From Fibrobacter succinogenes (GTDB taxonomy: Bacteria > Fibrobacterota > Fibrobacteria > Fibrobacterales > Fibrobacteraceae), in NCBI GenBank assembly GCA_902762795.1, contig CACWPM010000020.1, forward strand, positions 1 to 49,528: a stretch of DNA of 49,528 nt, in the 5' to 3' direction. Shown here in pieces: positions 43,195 to 49,528 of this stretch (its first letter is position 1; each line of letters opens with the position of its first letter). Below the pieces are notes generated by a model. It searched no databases and was not told the DNA's origin. It saw nothing but the letters and a program-made list of their open reading frames with translations. The translations under genes were made by a program, and so were the position numbers.

Positions 43195-44355
43195 ATGAGT
43201 GGAATTATTAACTCAGTCGCGGACTTCGCCTCGAGCACAGGATTCGCGCAGATTACCGTCCCGATGGTGATCATGTGGATCGTGAGCTTCGTGTTGATGT
43301 TCCTTGCGATTGTCAAAAAATACGAACCGCTTCTGCTCTTGCCGATTGCTATCGGCGCACTTGCGGTGAACATCCCGTCCGTCGCGTTCTACGATGGTGG
43401 CTGGAGCATCGAAGGTATGTTCAGCCCGACTGGCGGTCTCTACTACTACATCAGCCAGGGTATCCATCTGGAACTCTTCCCGCCCATCATCTTCTTGGGC
43501 GTGGGTGCCATGACGGACTTTGGACCGCTTATCGCTAATCCGCGTACGCTCATCCTCGGTGGTGGCGCACAGTTTGGCGTGTTCATGACCATGTTTGCAG
43601 CTGTCGCTCTCGGTGGCTTTACGCTCGGTGAAGCAGCTTCCATCGGTATCATCGGTGGTGCTGACGGTCCGACGTCCATCTTCACTGCGAACAAGCTTGC
43701 TAAGCACCTCATCGGCCCCATCGCCGTTGCCGCTTACACTTACATGGCTCTCGTGCCGCTCATCCAGCCGCCTATCATGCGTGCTATGACGAACGACGCC
43801 GAACGCAAGATCCGCATGAAGGCTCTCCGTCAGGTTTCCAAGGCCGAACGCATCGTGTTTGCCGTGATGGTGATGATCGTTTGCGTGCTCGTCGTGCCGG
43901 ACGCTTCTGCCCTTATCATCATGCTCATGATGGGCAACATCTTCAAGGAAGCCGGTGTCGTCGAACGCCTCGTGAAGACTTCTTCGAACGAACTCATGAA
44001 CATTGTGACGATCTTCCTCGGTACGTCCGTGGGTCTCACGATGTCTGCCGACATCTTCCTCAAGCCGCAGACTCTCATGATCATCGCTATGGGTGTGGTT
44101 GCCTTTGGCTTCTCCACTTTCGGCGGTTTGCTCCTCGCAAAGATCATGAACAAGTGCTCTCCGAAGAACCCGGTGAACCCGCTTATCGGTTCCGCAGGCG
44201 TTTCTGCCGTGCCGATGGCTGCCCGTGTTTCTCAGGTGGAAGGTGCCAAGTATGACCCGCAGAACTTCCTCCTCATGCACGCTATGGGCCCGAACGTGTC
44301 CGGCGTGATTGGTACGGCAGTTTGCGCTGGTTATATGATCAGCCGCTTGAGCTAA
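43195..44355 (+). CDS. Sodium-translocating decarboxylase beta subunit (OadB/GcdB/MmdB family)
   Basis: 386 residues with many membrane segments and the family core: GIIGGADGPTSIFTANKLA (conserved Asp for sodium), NPLIGSAGVSAVPMAAR, and LLMHAMGPNVSGVIG. It decarboxylates carboxybiotin and pumps sodium outward. The substrate (oxaloacetate, methylmalonyl-CoA or glutaconyl-CoA) depends on an alpha subunit that is not in this window. GAGG lies before the ATG. Confidence 0.95.
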   Translation: MSGIINSVADFASSTGFAQITVPMVIMWIVSFVLMFLAIVKKYEPLLLLPIAIGALAVNIPSVAFYDGGWSIEGMFSPTGGLYYYISQGIHLELFPPIIFLGVGAMTDFGPLIANPRTLILGGGAQFGVFMTMFAAVALGGFTLGEAASIGIIGGADGPTSIFTANKLAKHLIGPIAVAAYTYMALVPLIQPPIMRAMTNDAERKIRMKALRQVSKAERIVFAVMVMIVCVLVVPDASALIIMLMMGNIFKEAGVVERLVKTSSNELMNIVTIFLGTSVGLTMSADIFLKPQTLMIIAMGVVAFGFSTFGGLLLAKIMNKCSPKNPVNPLIGSAGVSAVPMAARVSQVEGAKYDPQNFLLMHAMGPNVSGVIGTAVCAGYMISRLS

Positions 44356-44385
44356 GAAAAGTCGCGAACGCTTTCAAAGCTTTAA

Positions 44386-44417
44386 ATTCCCTCGGCAATG
44401 CGCCGGGGGATTTTTTT
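44386..44417 (+). terminator. Terminator of the decarboxylase operon
   Basis: TCCCTCGGC / GCCGGGGGA stem (44388-44396, 44402-44410) with a 5-base loop and seven T. From here to 44569 the DNA is AT-rich without a gene; TTACTTAA (44488) and TTAAGTAA (44553) form a spaced inverted repeat upstream of the TIGR02147 gene. Confidence 0.9.
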
Positions 44418-44569
44418 GTTCTATAAAATTATCGTTTTGTTTTATGTTTTTGAATTTTCTTTAAATAATTTTTAAAAGTGCTTATTTTTACTTAAAATCG
44501 CCATTTTTGTTTTAGTAAAAAATTTTGCAAGGTCTTGTAATGCTCTGTGTGCTTAAGTAAATTTGTAGT

Positions 44570-45433
44570 ATGATGAGATCAGTTACAGAATACAAGAACT
44601 ATCGCGAATACGTCCTGGACTATTACCAGGAACGCAAACGCTGCTCTGCGTTTACGTGGCGCGAGTTTGCGAAAGATGCCGGATTTGCATCGGGATCGTA
44701 CCTGAAGCTTGTATGCGACGGCAAGACGCGCTTGCGTGAGGAAAGTGCAAAGAAGACTGCGCTTGCGATGGGTCTTGTTGGTTTTGAATTCGATTATTTT
44801 CTTTTGATGGTGCGTTACGAAAATGCCAAGACGGATCGCGAGAAAAAGAAGTACTTTGAACAAATGCAGGCACTTGGTGAGGCCAGCCGTGTGAAGATAC
44901 TCGGCAGCGAGATGTACACGTTCTATGAGACGTGGAAACATTCTGTTGTTCGTGAATTGGCGGTCGCAATGCCTGGCGCAAAGCCAAGCGATATCGCGAA
45001 AGTTTGCAAACCTGCGATTTCTGCGGCGGATGTGAGCGAAAGTCTGCATTTCCTCACGAAGGCGGGACTTTTGACGCGCGATATCAAGGGCGATTATCAC
45101 CAGACGAACCGTTCGCTTTCTACAGGGCGGTTGAACGTGGTTGCCGTGGCTGTGCATTCCCTGCTCCGCCAAATGGGTGAATTTGCGCTAGAGGCTTTGG
45201 ATAAACTCCCGATTTCGGAACGGCACTTTAGCGGGATTACGATGGGTGTGACTGAGGAAAGTTATGCCAGGATTGTTGAAGAAATTGCGGCTTTTCGCAA
45301 GCGGATTGTCACGATTGTCGCGGATGAGAAAAAGCCGGAAAAAATTTGCCGATTGAATTTTCAGTTTTTCCCGCTGACGGAAAAGATTGAATACGGTAAT
45401 ATGGATTTACAAAATAAAATGAAAGGAGAGTAG
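44570..45433 (+). CDS. TIGR02147-family protein, probable DNA-binding regulator
   Basis: 287 residues; ATG 44570 or 44573. TAAATT lies 6 bases before, and no ribosome site is seen. The front has the family opening (YKNYREYVLDYYQERK ... FTWREFAKDAGFASGSYLKL), which looks like a helix-turn-helix; the rest is helical, with a DVSESLHFLTKAGLLTRD winged-helix-like stretch. This family is abundant in Fibrobacter. The gene ends 8 bases before the FISUMP lipoprotein gene and carries that gene's ribosome site (GGAG) in its last codons, so the two are coupled and it may regulate the lipoprotein (inference). Confidence 0.88.
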   Translation: MMRSVTEYKNYREYVLDYYQERKRCSAFTWREFAKDAGFASGSYLKLVCDGKTRLREESAKKTALAMGLVGFEFDYFLLMVRYENAKTDREKKKYFEQMQALGEASRVKILGSEMYTFYETWKHSVVRELAVAMPGAKPSDIAKVCKPAISAADVSESLHFLTKAGLLTRDIKGDYHQTNRSLSTGRLNVVAVAVHSLLRQMGEFALEALDKLPISERHFSGITMGVTEESYARIVEEIAAFRKRIVTIVADEKKPEKICRLNFQFFPLTEKIEYGNMDLQNKMKGE

Positions 45434-45441
45434 TTAAGAGT

Positions 45442-48400
45442 ATGCTCACGGAATCAATGAAGAAATGGAATCGTTTTTGTGTGGCTCTCGCTTTTGGATC
45501 TATCTTCTGGGCTTGTTCTGGTGATAAGACTGCTGGCACGAGCGAAGAGAGCGAAGGCCTTTATGCGGTAAAAAATTTAGATGTGGCGGGCTTGGCCCAG
45601 AAAGGTCCGTTTGTCAAGGGCTCTGCCGTGACGGTACAGGGTGTTGACTGCAAGACGATGAAATTCACGGAAGAAAAATATGAGGGTAAGGTCAAGAGCG
45701 ACAAGGGCGACTTTGGCGTTGACGACGTGAACCTCTCGGCTTCTTGCGCGTTGTTCACGGTGTCGGGTTATTACCTCAATGAATTTACCGGTAAGAAGTC
45801 TTCGGATAAGTTGACGCTCCATGCAATTTCAGACTTGAGCGATAGGAAGTCCGTGAACATCAACGTGCTTACGGAATTGGAATACGAGCGCGTAATGAAG
45901 CTTGTCTCCGAAGAAAAAATGTCCTTTGGTGAAGCGAAAATACAGGCCGAAAAAGAAATCCTTTCATCGTTAGGTGTCATGGATCTTTTTGAATCGTTTG
46001 AAGGCTTGAGCATTTATGAAAAGGGCGATGGAAACGCGACTCTCCTTGCAACGAGTGTGCTGTTGCAATCGGATCTGGATGCCAAGAAATTGGCAGACCG
46101 TATGGAAGCATTCGCTTCGTCTATCGAAAAGACTGGCGAATGGAACGATGAAAAGACAAAAACGGAAATGGCGGATTGGGCGAGCGCTGCTAAGGATGAT
46201 GGTAAATTAAAAGTTGTCCGTGAAAATCTAGAGAAGTGGAGCGGGTCCGATAAGATTCCTGGATTTGAAGAGGTGGTTGAAGAGTTTGGGGGCGCTCAGA
46301 AAATCCCTGAAGAATGGAGCTGGGATGTGCCCAAGGAAGCTCGCCTGAATCCGAAAATCAAATACGACTCGATGGTCGACCCGCGCGACAAGAAAGTTTA
46401 CAAGGTCGTGAAAATTGAAGTGCCAGACTCGAATTATTCGCAGGTGTGGATGGCTGAAAACCTGAACTATGCCGATAGCGTCAAGACGCCGAGCTTGAAG
46501 GGCCAAAACTGGTGCTACAATAATGAAGAAAAAAATTGCAAGGTGGGCGGTCGTTATTACAGCTGGGCGGCGGCAATTGACTCTGTTGCCTTGGCGAATG
46601 ATTCGAAGGAACCGTTGGTTTGCGGCTATGGTAAAAAGTGCGGACTTGATCGCGCTGTGCAGGGAATTTGTCCTGATGGCTGGCATTTGCCGTCAATCTA
46701 TGAATGGGGGTTGTTGAGCGTGGCGTTAGGAACTGGCGGCGTAGCTGGCGAGCCACTCAAGGCCTTGACCGGGTGGGACTACGCCGGAACGCCTAACAAT
46801 AACGGTACGGATCTTTACGGCTTTGCCGCACTCCCGACCGGAAGAAAAATTTCTGCAACTAGTTGGCAAAAGGTGGGCTCGGATGTTTATTACTGGAGCG
46901 CCACCGAATACAGTGTCGATCAAGGCCGGTATTTCAATATAAACAACATTTATACCAATTCTTATACGTATCAGAATAGCAAGTCTTATGGACAAAGTGT
47001 CCGTTGCGTCAAAGGGGATCCTTCGACTGCGCCGGTAAGACCTTCTTCAAGTTCTAGTGCAAAGTCCAGCAGTAGTTCTGCAAAAATTGATTCTACAGGA
47101 TGGAGCTGGGATGTGCCCAAGGAAGCTCGCCTGAATCCGAACATCAAATATGACACGATGATTGACCCGCGCGACAAGCGTGTGTATAAAGTTGTGAAAA
47201 TCGAAGTGAAGGATAAGAATTATTCGCAGGTGTGGATGGCGGAAAACCTGAACTATGCCGATAGCGTCAAGACGCCGAGCTTGAAAGGCCAAAACTGGTG
47301 CTACAATAATGATGAGAAAAATTGTAAGGTAAGCGGTCGCTATTACACTTGGGCGGCGGCGATAGACTCTGTGGCTTTGGCAAACGATTCAAAGAATCCG
47401 CTGGATTGCGGCTATGGCAAGACTTGTGGAATTAATCGTGGTGTGCAGGGGATTTGCCCTGACGGCTGGCATTTGCCGACACTCCATGAATGGGGCCTGT
47501 TGAGCGTAGCGTTAGGGAATGCTGGTGTATCCGGCGATAGCCTCAAGGCTTTGACTGGCTGGGATTACGCCGGAACGGCTGACAATAACGGCGTAGATGC
47601 CTATGGATTTGCTGCGCTCCCGACCGGAAGGATGGTTTCTGCATCTAGCTTGAGCAATGTTGGTTCTAATGTTTATTACTGGAGTTCCGAAGAGGATGGT
47701 GCGTATGAAGCGCAGTATTCGAATATAAACAACATTTACACTAAATTCTATTTGTCTCAAGGCTCAAAAAAATATGGACAGAGTGTCCGTTGCATCAAGG
47801 GCGATCCTTCGACTGCTGCGATAAAATCTTCTTCAAGTTCAAGTGTTGTCGAAACGAAGTCTAGCAGCAGTTCTGCAAAATCGAGTAGCAGTGCGGCCGT
47901 GTCCAGCAGCAGTTCTGCAAAATCGAGTAGCAGTGCGGCCGTGTCCAGCAGCAGTTCTGCAAAATTGAGTAGCAGTGTGGTTGTGTCCAGCAGTAGTCAA
48001 GTAAAAATGAGTAGCAGTTCTGTAGTTCCCGATGGATGGAGCTGGGATGTGCCCAAAGAAGCCCGCTTGAATCCGAATATCAAATACGATACCATCGTGG
48101 ATTCCCGTGACAAGCGTGTGTATAAAGTTGTGAAAATCGAAGTGAAGGATAAGAATTATTCGCAGGTGTGGATGGCGGAGAACTTGAACTATGCCGATAG
48201 CGCCAAGACCCCGAGCTTGAAAGGTGGAAACTGGTGCTACCGCGATAGCGCAAAATATTGCGAAGTGAGTGGCCGCTATTACACTTGGGCTGCAGCGATT
48301 GACTCGGTTGCGCTGGCAAATGATACTCTGGAACCGTTGAATTGCGGTTATGGTCGGACATGCGGACTGGATCACCGCATACAGGGAATTTGCCCTGACG

Positions 48401-48741
48401 GATGGCATCTGCCGTCAATTGATGAATGGGGCAAGTTGAGTGTGGCTTTAGGGAATGCCGGTGTATCAGGCGCACCTCTCAAGGCTTTGACCGGCTGGGA
48501 CTACGCCGGGACTGACGACAATAACGGTACGGATGAGTTCGGCTTTGCTGCGCTCCCGACCGGAAGACGAATCTCTGCAACGAGTTGGGAAAAGGTAGGC
48601 TCGGATGTTTATTTTTGGAGTTATGACGAGGATGGTGCGGAAGATGCCCGGTATTCGAATATAAACAACATTTACACCAAATTCTATCTATACCAAAATT
48701 CAAAAAATTATGGACAAAGTATCCGCTGCGTGAAAAACTAG
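45442..48741 (+). CDS. Lipoprotein with three Fibrobacter major paralogous (FISUMP) domains
   Basis: 1099 residues from ATG 45442; ATG 45457 (MKKWNR) is also plausible. Lipobox SIFWAC. A front module (from about residue 50, LAQKGPFVKGSAVTVQ) is shared with the two phosphatase lipoproteins. Three FISUMP domains lie near residues 313-525, 573-785 and 886-1099, each with VWMAENLNYAD, NWCY, CPDGWHLPS (or PT), FAALPTGR and a final VRC or IRC; the cysteines suggest disulfides outside the cytoplasm. Domains 1 and 2, and 2 and 3, are joined by Ser-rich linkers (SSSSSAKSSSSS type), the second longer and made of 42-bp DNA repeats. Function unknown; probably surface-exposed. Ends with a strong terminator. 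Confidence 0.93.
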   Translation: MLTESMKKWNRFCVALAFGSIFWACSGDKTAGTSEESEGLYAVKNLDVAGLAQKGPFVKGSAVTVQGVDCKTMKFTEEKYEGKVKSDKGDFGVDDVNLSASCALFTVSGYYLNEFTGKKSSDKLTLHAISDLSDRKSVNINVLTELEYERVMKLVSEEKMSFGEAKIQAEKEILSSLGVMDLFESFEGLSIYEKGDGNATLLATSVLLQSDLDAKKLADRMEAFASSIEKTGEWNDEKTKTEMADWASAAKDDGKLKVVRENLEKWSGSDKIPGFEEVVEEFGGAQKIPEEWSWDVPKEARLNPKIKYDSMVDPRDKKVYKVVKIEVPDSNYSQVWMAENLNYADSVKTPSLKGQNWCYNNEEKNCKVGGRYYSWAAAIDSVALANDSKEPLVCGYGKKCGLDRAVQGICPDGWHLPSIYEWGLLSVALGTGGVAGEPLKALTGWDYAGTPNNNGTDLYGFAALPTGRKISATSWQKVGSDVYYWSATEYSVDQGRYFNINNIYTNSYTYQNSKSYGQSVRCVKGDPSTAPVRPSSSSSAKSSSSSAKIDSTGWSWDVPKEARLNPNIKYDTMIDPRDKRVYKVVKIEVKDKNYSQVWMAENLNYADSVKTPSLKGQNWCYNNDEKNCKVSGRYYTWAAAIDSVALANDSKNPLDCGYGKTCGINRGVQGICPDGWHLPTLHEWGLLSVALGNAGVSGDSLKALTGWDYAGTADNNGVDAYGFAALPTGRMVSASSLSNVGSNVYYWSSEEDGAYEAQYSNINNIYTKFYLSQGSKKYGQSVRCIKGDPSTAAIKSSSSSSVVETKSSSSSAKSSSSAAVSSSSSAKSSSSAAVSSSSSAKLSSSVVVSSSSQVKMSSSSVVPDGWSWDVPKEARLNPNIKYDTIVDSRDKRVYKVVKIEVKDKNYSQVWMAENLNYADSAKTPSLKGGNWCYRDSAKYCEVSGRYYTWAAAIDSVALANDTLEPLNCGYGRTCGLDHRIQGICPDGWHLPSIDEWGKLSVALGNAGVSGAPLKALTGWDYAGTDDNNGTDEFGFAALPTGRRISATSWEKVGSDVYFWSYDEDGAEDARYSNINNIYTKFYLYQNSKNYGQSIRCVKN
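46318..48738 (+). repeat. Three long direct repeats encoding FISUMP domains
   Basis: Copies start near 46318, 47100 and 48036, each beginning with the same TGGAGCTGGGATGTGCCCAA and running about 700 bases. Stretches are identical between copies 2 and 3 (for example 47180-47260 and 48120-48200), so the expansion is recent or is kept uniform by gene conversion. Confidence 0.85.
47863..47988 (+). repeat. Three 42-bp tandem repeats in the Ser-rich linker
   Basis: Copies at 47863-47904, 47905-47946 and 47947-47988, starting AGCAGCAGTTCTGCAAAA, encoding 14 residues of SSSSAKSSSSAAVS type, with a partial degenerate fourth copy after. The first two are nearly identical and the third has changes. Confidence 0.88.
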
Positions 48742-48759
48742 AAGCTCGGAAAAATTGGC

Positions 48760-48794
48760 TAGATGAAAGACGATAAATTATAGATGATAAAACT
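48760..48794 (+). repeat. Five-unit heptanucleotide array before the terminator
   Basis: TAGATGA, AAGACGA at the left, then TAAATTA, TAGATGA and TAAAACT, in register, between the FISUMP stop and its terminator. Confidence 0.6.
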
Positions 48795-48808
48795 ATCAGG
48801 AAGGGAGC

Positions 48809-48839
48809 TGCCTCGCTAGGAAACTAGCGGGGCTTTTTT
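48809..48839 (+). terminator. Terminator of the FISUMP lipoprotein gene
   Basis: GCCTCGCTAG / CTAGCGGGGC (48810-48819, 48824-48833) with a GAAA tetraloop and six T. Confidence 0.92.
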
Positions 48840-48840
48840 C

Positions 48841-48938
48841 ATGTTCTCAGAACATGCAGCCATGTTCTAAAATATTTAAAATTTTAAAATTTCTGCAAAA
48901 ATGGTAAAATTTGCTCAAAAATGCAAATTTTATGTTCT
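48841..48938 (+). promoter_or_regulatory. Candidate operator: clustered ATGTTCT half-sites
   Basis: A perfect inverted repeat AGAACATG-CAGC-CATGTTCT (48849-48868). A further half-site ATGTTCT at 48841-48847 makes a second palindrome with one central base, and another copy is at 48932-48938, about 20 bases before the -10-like TATATT. Four half-sites upstream of a probable regulator gene suggest its own or another factor's binding sites. Confidence 0.55.
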
Positions 48939-48956
48939 GAATTGCAAAAACAAACC

Positions 48957-48972
48957 TATATTTGTACCCATG
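48957..48972 (+). promoter_or_regulatory. Candidate -10 TATATT, 7 bases before ATG
   Basis: TATATT at 48957-48962, then 7 bases, then ATG 48970; no ribosome site. Third example of this arrangement in the window. Confidence 0.5.
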
Positions 48973-49528
48973 AAGGATATCGTTGAATATACGGATTACC
49001 GCAAGTACATTCAGGATTACTACGACGAACGCAAGCGTAGTTCCGTATTCTCGTGGCAGGAATTCGCCGCAGTGTTTCTGAAGTACGTTTGCGAGGGCAA
49101 AAAGAACCTGAGCCTTGGTTCTGCGGGGTCTGTAGCGAACGCCATGGGGCTTGCCGGTTTCGAGCAGACTTATTTTGTTCTGATGGTCTCGTACGCCCAT
49201 GCGAAGGGCGACAAGGCGAGACGAGCTGCGTTCGAAGAACGTTGTGCGCTTGCGAATGCGCACAGAATGCGCGTGCTTGGGAATGACGAATTCGATTATT
49301 TCAAGTCGTGGAAAAATTCTGTGATTCGCGAGCTCGCTCCGCACATGCCCGGTGCGAAGCCTCTTGAAATGGCTCGTGCCTGCAAGCAAAAAATTTCGGC
49401 TGCGGAAGTCTCGGATACGCTAGACTTTTTGGTGAAGGCGAAGCTCCTGAAAAAGGACCGGAACGGGAACTTCTTGCAGACGGATAGGGCCATAACAATG
49501 GGGACTGTGGATGCCGTGCCTGTAGCGG
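48970..49528 (+). CDS. Second TIGR02147-family protein (cut by right edge)
   Basis: The frame from ATG 48970 stays open to the window end (186 codons). It aligns with the 44570 gene along its length: YTDYRKYIQDYYDERKRSS, NAMGLAGFEQTYFVLMVSY, FKSWKNSVIRELAPHMPGAK, AAEVSDTLDFLVKAKLLKKD. Compared with the first copy it lacks about 7 residues in the helix-turn-helix region: QEFAAVFLKYVCEGK against REFAKDAGFASGSYLKLVCDGK. The missing part covers the turn and the start of the second helix, so DNA binding may be altered or lost. It probably precedes another surface-protein gene beyond the edge. Confidence 0.85.
   Translation, partial: MKDIVEYTDYRKYIQDYYDERKRSSVFSWQEFAAVFLKYVCEGKKNLSLGSAGSVANAMGLAGFEQTYFVLMVSYAHAKGDKARRAAFEERCALANAHRMRVLGNDEFDYFKSWKNSVIRELAPHMPGAKPLEMARACKQKISAAEVSDTLDFLVKAKLLKKDRNGNFLQTDRAITMGTVDAVPVA

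Noticed and set aside
43213-44280. 355-codon frame antisense to the decarboxylase beta subunit
   Set aside because: His/Asp-rich low-quality sequence typical of a shadow of a membrane-protein gene.
48849-48868. LexA/SOS box
   Set aside because: GAAC...GTTC resembles the Gram-positive box, but the reported Fibrobacter LexA site is of TGC...GCA type and the downstream gene is not an SOS gene.
1-49528. Window length equals that of phage lambda
   Set aside because: The content is bacterial chromosomal genes with no phage structural, replication or lysis genes; the length is a coincidence.
1-49528. Insertion sequences or prophage
   Set aside because: No transposase, integrase or paired attachment sites were found in the translations.

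Overview
The window looks like a piece of a Fibrobacter chromosome (F. succinogenes or a close relative). The main reason is a lipoprotein with three copies of the Fibrobacter succinogenes major paralogous domain (FISUMP, TIGR02145 type), sitting beside TIGR02147-type proteins, a family first described from the same genome. Supporting signs are a C-terminal tail of the type IX secretion sorting kind on a giant surface protein, carbohydrate esterases and a family 5 glycosidase, an OmpA protein with thrombospondin type 3 repeats, a sodium-pumping decarboxylase and a succinate-type CoA transferase. No database was searched; families are named from motifs read in the translations.

Layout. 1-9915: the 3' part of a giant secreted protein (interrupted near the left edge by one in-frame TAG) and a small exported protein. 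9997-13248 (minus): two tandem secreted CE1/LpqC-type esterases. 13545-17777: NYN-LOTUS protein, TolC-family protein, tRNA-Val(CAC), PTS IIA-like protein, type I dehydroquinase. 18277-21796 (plus): a tight run clpP-ftsY-small membrane protein-thioredoxin-like protein-glycosyltransferase, with overlapping starts and stops. 21923-25181: a barrel-like exported protein, a structured GC-rich RNA candidate, an AT-rich NERD protein, a GH5 enzyme and a small unknown. 25270-29979: mqnA, a diguanylate cyclase response regulator, eda and a MacB-type ABC exporter. 30205-34447: a polysaccharide co-polymerase/tyrosine kinase followed by an OmpA-TSP3 porin-like protein. 34910-36879: GtrA and the CoA transferase. 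37446-41629: two large lipoproteins with histidine-phosphatase domains. 41935-44355: gamma, biotin-carrier and beta subunits of a sodium-pumping decarboxylase. 44570-49528: TIGR02147 gene, triple-FISUMP lipoprotein, and the start of a second TIGR02147 gene cut by the right edge.

The most striking unexplained signal is in the intergenic DNA. At about ten places it holds degenerate tandem heptanucleotides kept in a strict 7-base register (best: 13 units at 18148-18238 and 16 units at 41755-41866), often interrupted by short GC-rich hairpins. The units differ between loci but are rich in CTA/TAG. One array runs into the gtrA coding end and encodes its last residues. Other signals worth a look are a multi-stem RNA candidate at 22422-22596, a duplicated TTTTACG motif pair 210 bp apart upstream of clpP, a perfect 8+4+8 inverted repeat upstream of the second TIGR02147 gene, and a recurrent TATATT-N7-ATG arrangement suggesting leaderless transcripts.

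How the genes may work together (inference): the clpP-ftsY run joins proteolysis, membrane targeting and envelope synthesis in one transcript. The kinase/co-polymerase and OmpA genes look like one envelope operon. The CoA transferase and the decarboxylase subunits would fit succinate/propionyl-CoA interconversion coupled to sodium export, although no alpha (carboxyltransferase) subunit lies in the window. The TIGR02147 gene immediately before a surface lipoprotein suggests a regulator-target pair.
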